Notes: generated by a model not told the origin, from the sequence alone. 64,000 nucleotides of DNA from Macrotis lagotis (GCF_037893015.1 NC_133660.1:280303067-280367066), one strand, 5' to 3'; positions 51,105-61,200 are shown, numbered from the stretch's first letter. Made by a program: numbers and translations.

Positions 51105-51240
51105 TGGAGCAACCCCCACTGGGAGGTTGTGGCTCCTCCATCACCATAAAACTGTGATGTGTCAGAGGCAGGATTTGAACCCAGCTTTTCCTGGTTCAGA
51201 GGCCAGCTCTCTATCGACTGTGCCATGCCATGCTGCCTCT
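51105..51240 (-). mobile_element. MIR-type SINE, antisense
   Basis: 'gtgtcagaggcaggatttga', 'cagaggccagctctctatcg', 'ctgtgccatgccatgctgcc'. Confidence 0.65.
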
Positions 51241-51299
51241 CTCATTATTATTAATATAGCCCCTAAATGGGCAGGCAGTTATTTCCAGCCAACACAGGG

Positions 51300-51490
51300 A
51301 GACTGATGTGGTTGCGTCATTGCCTTTCATCCTGGAAGGGAACCCCAAGGACACCATCACGTTGGGGTCTAGGTGCGGCGTGTCCAACTGTGGCTGCTCA
51401 GACAGATACGAGCTCAGAAGGTTCTACCATAGAGTGGGCACCAAGAGGCCAAAGCAACTCCCTTACACAGGCCTGACTCCAACACGCCCT
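51300..51490 (-). mobile_element. retrotransposon fragment with zinc-finger-like coding remnant
   Basis: On the minus strand 51380-51445 reads roughly C-P-L-Y-G-R-T-F-stop-A-R-I-C-L-S-S-H-S-W-T, close to the C2H2-like CPxCGRxFxARIGLxSHxRTH tail of RTE-type endonuclease/reverse-transcriptase proteins. The + strand phrase 'gtgtccaactgtggctgctc' + 'agacagatacgagctcagaa' matches a repeat I associate with marsupial genomes. One cysteine is lost and a stop is present, so it is dead. Confidence 0.55.
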
Positions 51491-51559
51491 CCTATGCAGG
51501 ATCAGAAAAGATACCCAAGGTGAAAACCAGCCACATCACGGTTAACCAGCTGGTCCCCA

Positions 51560-51660
51560 GCAAGTCAGCCTTGATTTCTCTATTTGTGAAATGAGGAGGT
51601 TGGACTAGATGAATGCTGAGGGCCCTTCCTGCTCTCAGGAAGCCCCAAATCCCACTAGGA
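51560..51660 (+). mobile_element. MIR 3' half
   Basis: 'ttgatttctctatttgtgaa', 'atgaggaggttggactagat'. Confidence 0.6.
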
Positions 51661-51764
51661 CTGCCGAGGTATTCACACCCATCATTCTCCCAGATGCTGG
51701 GGGCCAGTCCCAGGGTTCCATCAAGGCTCCACTCTGTCGCCACTTCCTAGGAGCAGCTTTTCCT

Positions 51765-51841
51765 GAATCATTCATTCATTTGTGCACTAATTAAGCCCCT
51801 ACTGCATTCTAGAAGCAATAACGCAAAGCCAAAAATGAAGC
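51765..51841 (-). mobile_element. L2 3' end, antisense
   Basis: 'gaatcattcattcatttgtg', 'cactaattaagcccctactg', 'cattctagaagcaataacgc'. Followed at once by a CA repeat. Confidence 0.65.
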
Positions 51842-51850
51842 CACACACAC

Positions 51851-51884
<34 letters not shown>
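51842..51884. repeat. (CA)n microsatellite
   Basis: CA run with a single cg interruption. Confidence 0.95.
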
Positions 51885-51888
<4 letters not shown>

Positions 51889-51904
51889 CCAAGCACACAC
51901 GTCA

Positions 51905-52115
51905 CCCCCTTAACCTTAGTTACCTGATCTATAAAATGAAGTCAATCATCGCTATGGTGCTTGTCCCTCGGGACCAGGAAAGTCACGTCATTTCTTGATG
52001 TGATCCTCTCCCTGCCCTGACTATAAGCACCTTGAGGGTAGGGGCGACTCGGGCTCTGTGCTATCCCCAGAGCAAGGGTGATATTTGGTCCCCAATAAGG
52101 ACTCAAGAAATCCAT
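51905..52115 (+). mobile_element. MIR scrap followed by L2 3' end
   Basis: 'acctgatctataaaatgaag' (MIR); 'tataagcaccttgagggtag', 'gggcgactcgggctctgtgc', 'ccccaataaggactcaagaa' (L2). Confidence 0.65.
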
Positions 52116-52892
52116 GCGGTTCTTTTTTTTACATTGAGTTCAATGAACACTAAGCTATTCCCACAGAGCTCTCCCCCTCCCTCCTCCTCCCCTGGCCCGG
52201 CCATTTCATTGGGTGGGGGAGCTCGGACTGTCTCTTGGGCTCAGCCCTTTTCTGATGTTTTCCCAATTCATGTCAGAACCACTCTATCCTCAGGAAGCTA
52301 TTCCGACCCAGAAATGATGGCCCTGGGCAACATCAAAAGATGCCATTTTGCTCCTTGACAGGGCTTGCAATGGTTATGTTGCCCCAGAGCCGGACACTCC
52401 AGGCGGTGGCCAGACCCAACCACAGTTCAGAGGAGGGGGGAGAGGGGAGAGGAGAGTTGAGACCCAGTCAGAGGATCAAGAGGGAATCCTGCCTCGGTCA
52501 GAAGGTCAGGAACCAAGAAGAATGGGCCCGGAGACCCCCAGACTCCCTTCAGAAGAGTGGGTCAAAGAGCCAGACAGACTCAAGGCAGCCCTAAAGGGAC
52601 TCGCCAGCAGCCCACCCCTCCTCCCTAGATGTCCCCAGGGCCACCAGGGCGACTGGGCCATTGGGTTTTGCCTATGAATCTTGTCGAACTGGAAACGGAA
52701 AGGAGAGCACACCGTGCATCCATCTACCCGGGCAAACTGGAAGGACTTCAAAGCACCCATCACGAGCAGGAGCCAGGCTGCCCATTCACACGGCCACCGC
52801 CAAGCCCGGGGCTCGGCCCACAGTCACTCCCAAGATCAGGCTCTGCCGGAACGGGGGAGGTCGCTCTGTCCCCTCCGCACCCTCAGTGGCTC

Positions 52893-52895
<3 letters not shown>
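52116..52895. other. unique GC-rich DNA, no gene seen
   Basis: No repeat recognised. Three overlapping + frames of 84-158 codons are present, none with family resemblance. Moderately CpG-containing at 52640-52890 but not a clear CpG island. Confidence 0.4.
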
Positions 52896-52943
<48 letters not shown>

Positions 52944-52956
52944 GCACACACACACA
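52896..52956. repeat. (CA)n microsatellite
   Basis: Pure AC to 52939, then cgcacg and more CA. Confidence 0.95.
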
Positions 52957-52964
52957 GCCTCTCC

Positions 52965-53235
52965 ATCCCCAAGATATTAATCAAAGGGTCCTGATCATGA
53001 TCAATGATGGGGACTTGGCAGCCCCTCCCTGGCCAGCCTCCAAATTTACCTTCAGACGACAGGAACGATGCGGACAAGTGCATGTGATCTTTGGCAAAGC
53101 CAAGGATATTGTCTCCTTGCTGTGGGAAAATACTTAATGGGCAAACATTTCCTTCAAAGGAGCGTACAAGGAAACGTTCGAGGTCGCCACACTGAAGAGA
53201 ATCAGCCTCATTTACTAAATGGGGGTGGGGAGGCC
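52965..53235. other. strong candidate enhancer / conserved non-coding element
   Basis: Unique sequence with unusually ordered motifs: TCF/LEF atcaaagg (52980-52987), perfect palindrome tgatcatgatca (52992-53003), NFI-like inverted repeat ttggcaaagccaa (53091-53103, arms TTGGC/GCCAA with a 3-base spacer), SOX-like attgt (53108-53112), forkhead gcaaaca (53141-53147) and a second ttcaaagg (53153-53160). Enhancer function inferred. Confidence 0.5.
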
Positions 53236-53689
53236 AAAACCCACTTCCAGCCTCGATTTGGAGGCCCAGGCAAGGGTTTGGGGTGCCCCGGGTCTGCTGA
53301 TGGAGGAGACCCCCAAAACGAGCTCTTGAGGGGTTTGGCTCAACTCAGGTTCCTTGGGAAAGTTGCCCTACTAGCTGGTGGTAGTTTTCTGACTTGCCTC
53401 AACCCCCAATTAAAATGACAATGGGGGAATGAGGGCCTTAAGCTGTGCCAAGGGCCCCCCCTTTTACAGGGGTCTGAGACCAAGGAGGGAAACTGAGCCC
53501 TGGGGCCCACCCGTCAGATGGCAGAGGCTGCCACCGAAGAATGTGGAGATTTGGCATCGGTCCTGGCCGACATGCCATATGTCTCCGGGGCCCGCTCTGC
53601 TCCAGTTTGCCCCAGACCGCTAGCAACCGAAAAGTCCTGGGGCTGAGCCTGCCTGGGCCTTCCCAACCCAGCCTGGGTGAGGGGGAGGC
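53236..53689. other. unique GC-rich DNA
   Basis: No repeat or exon recognised. Confidence 0.35.
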
Positions 53690-53900
53690 GCCCCACAGGA
53701 CCATTTTTCAATGCATTTCTCTGGGCATTTTTCTTGAGGGCTTGCCCTTTCAGAGTTTGATTTGGTCCCCAGCCAGACAGGAAAGTCTGGGGGCCCTTGG
53801 CAAGAGGATGCCATCCCAGGAGATCAAAAGTTTCTTTCTTGGAGTACACTGCTTATCTGTGTGAGGTGAAGGGGGCTGCCAGGTCACAGCCGCCTGCTTC
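53690..53900. other. possible conserved non-coding element
   Basis: 'accatttttcaatgcatttc', 'tctgggcatttttcttgagg', 'cactgcttatctgtgtgagg' (GATA-like ttatct). Unique, weak evidence. Confidence 0.3.
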
Positions 53901-54325
53901 ACACACACCGGAGGAGGGCACATGGGCATACGGGCAGATGGAGACTGGCACACAACAGAAGGGAAGGATCCGACCCAGGACATCACAGGTGTGCCTCCCT
54001 CCAGTGGGAAATCTGGGGCTCACTCGCACCCCAAGTGGATCCTTGCTCGGGACCAGCCCTCCTGGTGGGCAGGGTCCTCCGAAGCAGCTCTGCCCTGTTC
54101 TAGGGCCATGTTTGTTTAGTGATCAGGAGCTGTTTCTCAGAGAGGCCAGGGCAAGGAAACTTCCAGCTCCAGTGTTAGGACCTCTGCCAGTGGGCAGGAG
54201 AACACACAGCTCTCTGAAGTCAGTCTCGGAGCCGAGGGGAACCTCAGGCTAGCCCCCCAAACTATGTTTCACCCCATATTTCAAGGAGGGGAGTGACCTA
54301 AAGAAGAATTCTAACTTGGATTTCT
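53901..54325. other. unique GC-rich DNA, no gene seen
   Basis: Part of a 151-codon + frame (53797-54252) without recognisable features. Confidence 0.35.
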
Positions 54326-54329
54326 ACAA

Positions 54330-54475
54330 AGTTTCAAAAGAATGCGTTCATTTTCCCATTTTACAGATGGGAAAACTGAGGCAAATAGAGGTTCAGTGTC
54401 TTGTCCAAGGCTACACAGTGTGTGAGATTAGATTCGATCCCAAGTCTTTAGACTTTAGGTCCAGTGCTCTAGAAA
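54330..54475 (-). mobile_element. MIR SINE, antisense
   Basis: 'ttttcccattttacagatgg', 'gaaaactgaggcaaatagag', 'gtgtcttgtccaaggctaca', 'ttcgatcccaagtctttaga'. Confidence 0.8.
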
Positions 54476-54754
54476 TAATGAGATCTTGCGGAGGGGAGTG
54501 GAAGCCAGGGAAGGGAAGGTGCCCAGCAGAGGGGGGACGGTGAGGACACCAGCAGAGCGTCAGGGCAGAAAATAGCAGAAGAGGGGTGGGGGGAAGGTGA
54601 CATTGCAGGATCCCAGGTCATATGTTAGCCTGGGATGACATCTGGGACTGCATCAGGAGGGGAAAAGCTTCTAGGGAGTGGGGGGTGAGAGACCCCTGGA
54701 CATCCCCTGAACACTTAGAGGAGGGTCTTCATTTCTGGGGTCTCAGTTTAAGAA
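54476..54754. other. unique purine-rich DNA
   Basis: No repeat or exon recognised. Confidence 0.3.
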
Positions 54755-55135
54755 GGGCATAAACTGAGGGGTGTCCAGAGGAGATTGGCCAGACAGGGAA
54801 GGGCTAAGGGAGCCGAATCAAAGGAAGCTGAAGAGAAGACCCAGGGCATCCGGATGGCTTCTCCAAGTATCTCGAGGTTGTCTGAGAGGAAAGGGGATGA
54901 GAATGGTCCTTTGGGATCTGAGGAGTCAAGCATGGGGGCTGCGAAGAGGCAGAGGCAGGCTTGACACCGAGAAAACCTTCTCCATTGGGATTGTCCCAGT
55001 GTGGAACGGGCTAACTCTGGATAAGGCGAGTTCCCCCTTCTGGGAGGGCTACAAACAGCTGGATGGCATCTGGACAAGACTGTTGTGGAGGAGGTCCTGC
55101 TCAGATACGTTGCTTCTGTTCCAGCTCTGAGACTC
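54755..55135 (+). mobile_element. L3/CR1 LINE 3' end
   Basis: 'gggtgtccagaggagattgg', 'tctccaagtatctcgaggtt', 'gattgtcccagtgtggaacg', 'ggctaactctggataaggcg', 'agttcccccttctgggaggg', 'ctggatggcatctggacaag', terminating 'tccagctctgagactctgag'. Confidence 0.8.
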
Positions 55136-55555
55136 TGAGTTCTGGGTTCTACTCCAGCTCCCAGATTCTGAATTCTGTTCCAGCTCTAAGATTCTGGGCT
55201 CTGGGTTCTACTCCATTTCTGAGATTCTGGGCTCTGGGTTCTACTCCATTTCTGAGATTCTGGGCTCTGGGTTCTACTCCATTTCTGAGATTCTGGGCTC
55301 TGGTTCTACTCCATTTCTGAGATTCTGGGCTCTGGGTTCTACTCCATTTCTGAGATTCTGGGCTCTGGGTTCTACTCCATTTCTGAGATTCTGGGCTCTG
55401 GGTTCTACTCCAGCTCTCAGATTCTGAGCTCTGGGTTCTATTCAATCTTTGAGATTCTGAATTCTGTTTCAGCTCTAAGATTCTGAGCCCTGGGTTCTAC
55501 TCCAAATTTGAGATTCTGAGGTCTGAGCTCTGCGTTCCGTTCCAGCCCTAAAATC
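55136..55555. repeat. 33-bp minisatellite derived from the L3 terminus
   Basis: Core unit 'gattctgggctctgggttct' + 'actccatttctga' (33 bp), six nearly identical copies at about 55190-55400, flanked by more diverged units with ccagctct and gaattctgtt variants. One copy (near 55297) lacks a base. As 33 is a multiple of three, both strands stay open with an 11-residue period. Confidence 0.92.
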
Positions 55556-55980
55556 CTGTCATTCAAGGCCCTCTCCAGCCACGCTTCCACTGACCATTGC
55601 AGCACAGCTCATACTCTCACCCTTCGTGAATTCTGCATTCTGACAGACCAGGCTGCTCACGGTTCTGCATCTCCACCCGCCATCTCCCACCTTCAGCTTT
55701 TGCACCGGCCATCCCCCATTCCTGGAGCACCCTCCTTCCTTATCTTCACTCTTAGGGGCCTTGATTTCCTTCCAGTTGACCTCGGGTGTCAGATCTTGCA
55801 TGCCAGGCCCCCAGTCTTCTGGCTCATTAGCCGCTCCACCATCCCTCTCTGCTTTGGTCTGTTTATCCAGACACTTCCCGATGGATGTCAGCTCTTTGAA
55901 GGAAACAGGCCCTACTTTTTTTGTCTGTGTGTCCCCCACACCCAGAGCCTCTTCAACTATGAAATAAGGGTTTAGCCCAG
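55556..55980 (+). mobile_element. L2 LINE 3' end, about 425 bp
   Basis: 'attcaaggccctctccagcc', 'ttcctggagcaccctccttc', 'gatgtcagctctttgaagga', 'tgtgtcccccacacccagag', 'agcccagtgccttctgaggg'. The 196-codon minus frame (55559-56149) is antisense to this element. Confidence 0.7.
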
Positions 55981-56254
55981 TGCCTTCTGAGGGTCCTTCC
56001 GGCTCTCCATATGGGATGTGGTGATGGCCCCTTGAGTTTTCCACCTTTGCTTGGGCCTTCATGGCTCTCCATCTGGGCAAGCCCCTTAACCCCAAGAGAT
56101 GGGCCTTCACCTTAATGAAACAAGGGAGTTGGTGTTCATCCTGGGCCACCTCGGCTCCAGCAGCTGCAGGGTCAGGAGTTCTGTCCTGTGAGTTGACCCA
56201 GATGGCATTGACCCCCGGGGAGTAGACAAAGTCTCAAGAAATGGGATCATGGCG
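55981..56254. other. unique DNA
   Basis: 55990-56100 weakly resembles a MIR tail ('agggtccttccggctctcc'). Otherwise unrecognised. Confidence 0.35.
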
Positions 56255-56425
56255 CAAGATTCTCAACTCCACCACAGAGAACACGGAGGCCAACATCAGT
56301 CTTCTCTCCCCTGCCTCCCATCTTACAGAGGGGGAAATTTGGGTCCCAAGAGGAAAAGAAGTCACTCAGGGTCACATAGCTTGTAAACACCATAGTGTAG
56401 AATTTGAACCCAGGGCTTCCCTAAT
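56255..56425 (-). mobile_element. MIR SINE, antisense
   Basis: 'cccatcttacagagggggaa', 'agtcactcagggtcacatag', 'tagaatttgaacccagggct'. Confidence 0.75.
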
Positions 56426-56859
56426 GGTGAGAACTCTGCCTAGTCTGATGCTGTGGGCAGATCCATGCCAAGATACAATTCCTACTGAGGAGGCTGCTTG
56501 GAATCAAAACAAGGGAAGGCAGTTATTTGTACAGCGGTCCAGGCATGGGGAGCTGGGGGGGGGCACCTTCTCCTTTGTCTTTCACAAGCTAGATGGGGGT
56601 GCACAAACCATCTTGGCCAAACTCAGCATGATCCAGTAGTTATCTACAACCCACTGGATCAAGTCAGTCAGCCTCCACTTCCCCATTCCCTTTCGCTTCC
56701 TCCCCTTGGCAGCTCCTCCCCTCCCCTTTACTCCTGTCTGCCCACCAGAGTCAAGAAGACTGAGACTAGTCCCTTTTCTGGAGGCCTTCCAGTCCCTTCC
56801 AGACACACGGGCAGGGCAGCCTCCTGGCCAGAGTTAGAGACCAGGGGGTTGAAGTATAG
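56426..56859. other. unique DNA, no gene seen
   Basis: No repeat recognised; a short G run near 56555-56561. Confidence 0.35.
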
Positions 56860-57000
56860 AGTTGTACAAATAGCATTATCTCCATTTTAAAGATAAGAGG
56901 ACTGGAAAGGGCAGGTGACTTGCCCAGCCAGCATCACCCAGTCAGGATGGGCTCAAACCCTGTCACCAGAACTAGTTCTCTTTTCACTGAACCATGATGC
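56860..57000 (-). mobile_element. MIR SINE, antisense
   Basis: 'tatctccattttaaagataa', 'ggcaggtgacttgcccagcc', 'gggctcaaaccctgtcacca', 'cactgaaccatgatgcttg'. Confidence 0.75.
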
Positions 57001-57339
57001 TTGTCCAGTTGGCTCTCTGCTACCACACCAAGGAAGTGGGATTGTTCCCATAGTCATAGAGAGTCACTTAGGTCAAATTGCCCCCTCCCAAGATTGGGGT
57101 GGGGAAAGATCTGGAGAAGGTCTCAGAGCTCAAGGTGACATCGTGTGGGGTATGCAGAGATGCCAGGACAAGTTGGCAAAGCTGCTGGCAGAGGAGCCAC
57201 CTCCAGGAACCAGGGCAAGGTTTATCTGGGAGGAAAAGGGGCTTCTGCAAACTTCCTATTTAGATGCATTACTCTTACTGATTGGGTGATGACTCAATTG
57301 TTTTTATACTATTGAAAGGGAATAAATCAGAAGCTTCTA
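57001..57339. other. unique DNA
   Basis: No recognised repeat or exon. Confidence 0.35.
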
Positions 57340-57430
57340 CATTTCAGCTCCCTGAGGCAAAGCCCCATCACCATGCCTTAGTTACTTCCTACATAGAGCA
57401 CATTCATTGTTCTATTGCCCAGTGAGACCC
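57340..57430 (+). mobile_element. L2 3'-end fragment
   Basis: 'atttcagctccctgaggcaa', 'agccccatcaccatgcctta'. Confidence 0.45.
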
Positions 57431-57954
57431 TGAAGCCTTCTCAGAGGCTTTCAGATGTTTTGTCTCCCCAGCCAGGCAGGACTCTCACCCCAGAAAGAAA
57501 ATGTCTCTCCTCCTTCTCCTGCCTCTCAGCACACATCATGAGCATCCGACTGGTGTGTGGATAGATGGGCAGAACCTGCATCGTCCAGATAGAATGAACA
57601 CCACCTACTAAACCTATTGACTGGAATCCTCAGATCAAGCCAGCCCCTTTCTGGGCTCAGGGAGTTCTGACTCTGAAGCGTTCTGAGGCCTCGGAGCAGA
57701 GAGGGCTGCCTCCCACTCAGGAGGGGCCAGAATGGAGGCTTTAGAGTCTTCTCCAAGACATCTGATAGGCCCAAAGGGCACTGCGTCCCAACCTTGCTGG
57801 CAGGGAGCCCTCCGCAGCTGTCCAGGGAAATCACAGAATTAGGGTGGGGGTGTCCTCCAAGGAGGTCAAGAAAGACCCTGTGGGCGGCCAACTATTCAGA
57901 GCAGCCCTTTCCATGGGAGCGAAGAGCTGAAGAAATAAGAAGAAAAAGAGCTAA
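57431..57954. other. unique DNA, no gene seen
   Basis: A 121-codon minus frame (57526-57891) without recognisable features. Confidence 0.35.
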
Positions 57955-58100
57955 GATTTCCAGAGCACACTAAAATTTCCTCAAACCTATGAAGGCAGAA
58001 CCATAGTGGTTTTCAGGCCCTTTTGATAGAAATAAGAACAGAGAAAAGTTCCCTAAGTGTCACAGACAAGATTTGAACCCAGGTCATCCTGAATTTATTC
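57955..58100 (-). mobile_element. MIR-type fragment, antisense
   Basis: 'atttccagagcacactaaaa', 'tttcctcaaacctatgaagg', 'agacaagatttgaacccagg'. Confidence 0.5.
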
Positions 58101-58112
58101 TAGTATTTTGTT

Positions 58113-58213
58113 CACTCTTCTTTCTCTTTCTCTGTCTCTCTGTCTCTCTCTCTCTCTTTCTCTCTGTCTCTCTCTGTATCTCCTTTCTCTTTCTCTGTCT
58201 CTCTGTCTCTCTG

Positions 58214-58291
<78 letters not shown>
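58113..58291. repeat. (TCTCTG)n/(CT)n joined to (CA)18
   Basis: TC-rich part to 58254 and pure CA 58255-58291. Confidence 0.95.
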
Positions 58292-58293
<2 letters not shown>

Positions 58294-58334
58294 CCCTCCT
58301 ACTTCTCTGACTGCTCATTATACCAATGAACTAT

Positions 58335-58565
58335 CTTGCATTTACCCCCAAACTCTCTCCTGGACCCTCTTCTTTCTCATTTGGTGGTTCCATCTGCTCC
58401 AATGAGTTCAATGACCATCTCCAGGCAGGTGGCAGCCAGATCTCTACACTGGCCTCAGTCTCTCTCACATTACAAGCTGCCCAGCAGACATTTCAAACTG
58501 GATTTCTCCCAGACATCTCAAACCTGGCATGTCCCCCATAGAATTCATTCTCTGTCCCCCCAACC
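58335..58565 (+). mobile_element. L2 LINE fragment
   Basis: 'gttcaatgaccatctccagg', 'ccagatctctacactggcct', 'ctgcccagcagacatttcaa', 'gacatctcaaacctggcatg', 'catagaattcattctctgtc' follow the L2 order. Confidence 0.8.
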
Positions 58566-58624
58566 TGAAAGAATGAATGAAAAGTCATTTACCAAATGCT
58601 TGCTAAACACTACACTGAGCTTTG

Positions 58625-58676
<52 letters not shown>

Positions 58677-58715
58677 GTTTCTGCCCTCCAGGAGCTTACA
58701 TTCTACTTATAAAGC
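58566..58715 (-). mobile_element. L2 3' end, antisense, split by a CA repeat
   Basis: 'atttaccaaatgcttgctaa', 'acactacactgagctttggg', [CA], 'tctgccctccaggagcttac', 'attctacttataaag'. The CA array 58628-58676 replaces the usual 'gatacaaaga' segment. Confidence 0.75.
58628..58676. repeat. (CA)n microsatellite inside an L2
   Basis: CA run with one caaaca interruption near 58662. Confidence 0.95.
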
Positions 58716-58919
58716 ATCTCCTATAGGGGAATGGTGTCTCAGGAAGGGAATCTGGAGTATTCAGTAGCCAAAGCATGGTTGGTTGTTCTATCCTTGCGGA
58801 AACAATGGAATAATTGCAGAGAAAGAGGGAGACAGTGGGGGAGAGGGTGGCACCAAAGTGGTGAACAGGCATCTGTCAAGATATCCAGGGAGCATCTTGA
58901 CTGGGATAGCCCGAAACCT

Positions 58920-59050
58920 GGGCTCTAAGACCATGGAGAAAATAAACTCCTTGAAGGCAGGGTTTATATATATTTTATATGTAACCCAACATGCCACACA
59001 GTGCCTGCCTGGCCCATGGAGGGTTTGATAATCACTTATTGAATCCAAAT
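58920..59050 (+). mobile_element. L2 3' end
   Basis: 'aataaactccttgaaggcag', 'cacacagtgcctgcctggcc', 'gataatcacttattgaatcc'. Confidence 0.75.
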
Positions 59051-59097
59051 TGGCAGTATAAACTCCATTTGGTATATTTGTATGGAGCATCTGGGTT

Positions 59098-59415
59098 GGG
59101 GCAGTTGGGTAGTGCAGTGGATAGAGCACTGGCCTTGGAGTCAGGAGGACTGGAGTCCACATCCAGCCTCAGGCACTTGACTCTTCCGAGCTATGTGATC
59201 TTGGAGATGTCACTCCACCCTGACTGCCTCCCACCCAGGGCTATCTCCAGTCATCCTGATCCACTTCTGGCCACGAGACTCTGGAGATGACTCTGGAGGA
59301 GACAGAGAGGCAGTGACTTAGCACAGCCCCCCTCACTCAAACCCAATTCACATGCTTGTCAAGTCATCACCTCCCCGCTGATGTCACGGGCTTCTAGAGT
59401 GAAGGACAAATATCA
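59098..59415 (+). mobile_element. long-bodied tRNA-derived marsupial SINE, complete
   Basis: Head 'ggggcagttgggtagtgcag' + 'tggatagagcactggcc', body 'tggagtcaggaggactggag', 'ctcaggcacttgactcttcc', then the long 3' body 'cagggctatctccagtcatc', 'ctggaggagacagagaggca', 'gacttagcacagcccccctc', 'aacccaattcacatgcttgt', ending 'agagtgaaggacaaatatca'. About 318 bp; the only complete copy of this type in the window. Confidence 0.88.
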
Positions 59416-59984
59416 CCAGTGTAGAATAAATAGACCAGCCTCTATATTCCAACACCAGGCTCTGATACCAAAAGCTTTGACATGCCCTGACGGGAGATCT
59501 CACCAAAGCCCAGGTCAGAGCCTAGAAGACACTTGTGCCACCTGAGAACTTCGAGGCTCTTTGAGACATGATGCCAGCATCCTGGGTGGGATGACTATGT
59601 GACTGGGAGTCTGAGGAAAAAACCAGGAGAGAAACTATAACTCAGGTAGATAGAGGAAAGACTTTCATCTCTACCCTCCTTGATGATCTCCAATCTCTCC
59701 CCATCAGTCAGAGGGCACCGTGGCACCAGGATTGGCCATAGGGCTCCAGCCAAGATGAAGACAATTTTCTAACTTAGCAATGCCCTCCTGGGCTCCAAAG
59801 CTCCTTCTAGGGACTTCCCAAAGGACCCTCTTGGTTAGAACTGGGTGGAACCTTAGAAAGAAGGAATCCAAATGGAATGGCAGGTACTCTGTCTCCATTC
59901 AATGACAGCGTGTTTGCCACTGTTCAAGGCTGGAGAGATTGCAGTCCCCAGAGAGAGGGCTAGCTGGTCATTCAGAGCCAAGTT
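59416..59984. other. unique DNA, no gene seen
   Basis: No recognised repeat or exon. Confidence 0.35.
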
Positions 59985-60110
59985 GGATAATCCATTCTGA
60001 TCATCCATCCTGCCTCTGCCACTATTTATCAGTCTGACCCTTGACATGTGTCTCTGGGACTCAGCTTCCTCCTCTAAACCCTCTGAGATCCCTTCCTCCC
60101 TTTGGGAGCT
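59985..60110 (+). mobile_element. MIR fragment
   Basis: 'cctctgccactatttatcag', 'tctgacccttgacatgtgtc', 'tctgggactcagcttcctcc'. Confidence 0.6.
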
Positions 60111-60489
60111 CACACCTGTGTCAAATACATTCAACTTTTTTCTCCCAGACACTAGAAGCGTAATAGAGACTTTACCAGCCAGGACAATTCAATCGTGGCT
60201 GGGGAGTGGGGTAGAATACAATCCAGTGGGAGGAGAGAGACCCTGAAACATAGGGAGTCAATGCAGGGAAATGGAGGCTAGACATGAATGTGCTCACCTG
60301 GGCCATGGAGCTGCGCAGAAGGCTGGCAAGTCTTTTCAGCATCCTATACCTTTCTGTGCCCTGGGGTAATAGTCTCATTGCCCCACCCTAGTTCTGGCTC
60401 CACTAAAGATCCCTGGCTTAGGCAGATAGTGATAATGAATGTGCTCCCCCTGAGCCATAGCAACTGCTTCTGGGGATGAAGAGGGAGGC
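60111..60489. other. unique DNA, no gene seen
   Basis: No recognised repeat or exon. Confidence 0.35.
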
Positions 60490-60640
60490 AAGGGGAGCTG
60501 AATTTAGATTCCAAATTGTCCCTGCCTAATCCAGGTGAAAATAACTGGGAGGTGACTGTTTTCTGTAAATATTTACAAACTAGAGGCAAAGGATCCTTCA
60601 AGGCCTGGAGATCACCCCTGAGCCATCCCTCCCTGCCTCA
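60490..60640. other. candidate conserved element with palindromic forkhead site
   Basis: tgtaaatatttaca (60564-60577) is a perfect 14-bp palindrome made of two opposed forkhead motifs (gtaaata / tatttac). Flanked by 'taatccaggtgaaaataact' and 'actagaggcaaaggatcc'. Unique sequence. Confidence 0.45.
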
Positions 60641-60949
60641 AAGTAGAACGAAGACATCCAAGCAGAACTGAAGGCATGCATGGCTTCACCTGGCTGCAAG
60701 AAGGCCCGAGCACACTTGGAAATCCAGAGATGAGGGCCCGGCCACCCAGGGGACCTTGCGTCACTGGAACCTGCTCTCCAGGAGAGGGAGGCATATTCTG
60801 TGTTGTCTGTGCAAGAAGCAAAGGGACTAAAGAAGAAAAAAATAAGATGATCTGGGGTCAGTGGGGGCTGGCCAGCAGTGACTTAGATGAGGGAGCCCCC
60901 TCCCCTCAGGTCAGAACCGGATCTCCTCCAGTTTTTCCAGCTGGGTGAC
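60641..60949. other. unique DNA
   Basis: No recognised repeat or exon. Confidence 0.35.
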
Positions 60950-61200
60950 CAACAGGCAAGGTGACCTCTCCAGAGAGTGGACACAGCGGCCACAGAGCCG
61001 ACCTTGAAAGCTGATATAAAAGGCCTGACCAAACTTAGATTGCTATAGGCCCATCAGTTGTCATCGCCACCCCCATCCTCCTCATCCTCAGCCTTAGCGG
61101 GGCCCAGGAAAGCTTGAAACTCTCCCAGTCACTGCTTTATGAAACTAGACTGAGATGATTTATGTCAATGAGAAAAATGGGGTGTCTTGATCATCTGTCG
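60950..61200. other. possible conserved non-coding element
   Basis: Unique. Includes a TATA-like tataaaagg (61015-61023), 'acttagattgctataggccc' and 'gatgatttatgtcaatgaga' (ATTTATG, TCAATG motifs). No coding sequence follows the TATA-like site. Confidence 0.35.

Noticed and set aside
52380..52895. CpG island / first exon
   Set aside because: CpG frequency looks only moderately raised by eye and overlapping frames show no family resemblance.
55136..55555. CRISPR-like or coding repeat array
   Set aside because: 33-bp units without spacers, derived from a LINE end; the open frame follows from a period divisible by three.
55559..56149. 196-codon minus-strand frame
   Set aside because: Antisense of an L2 3' end; no recognisable protein features.
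61015..61023. TATA-box-like tataaaagg as a promoter
   Set aside because: No initiator, transcript or open frame with recognisable content lies downstream; kept only as part of an unconfirmed island.
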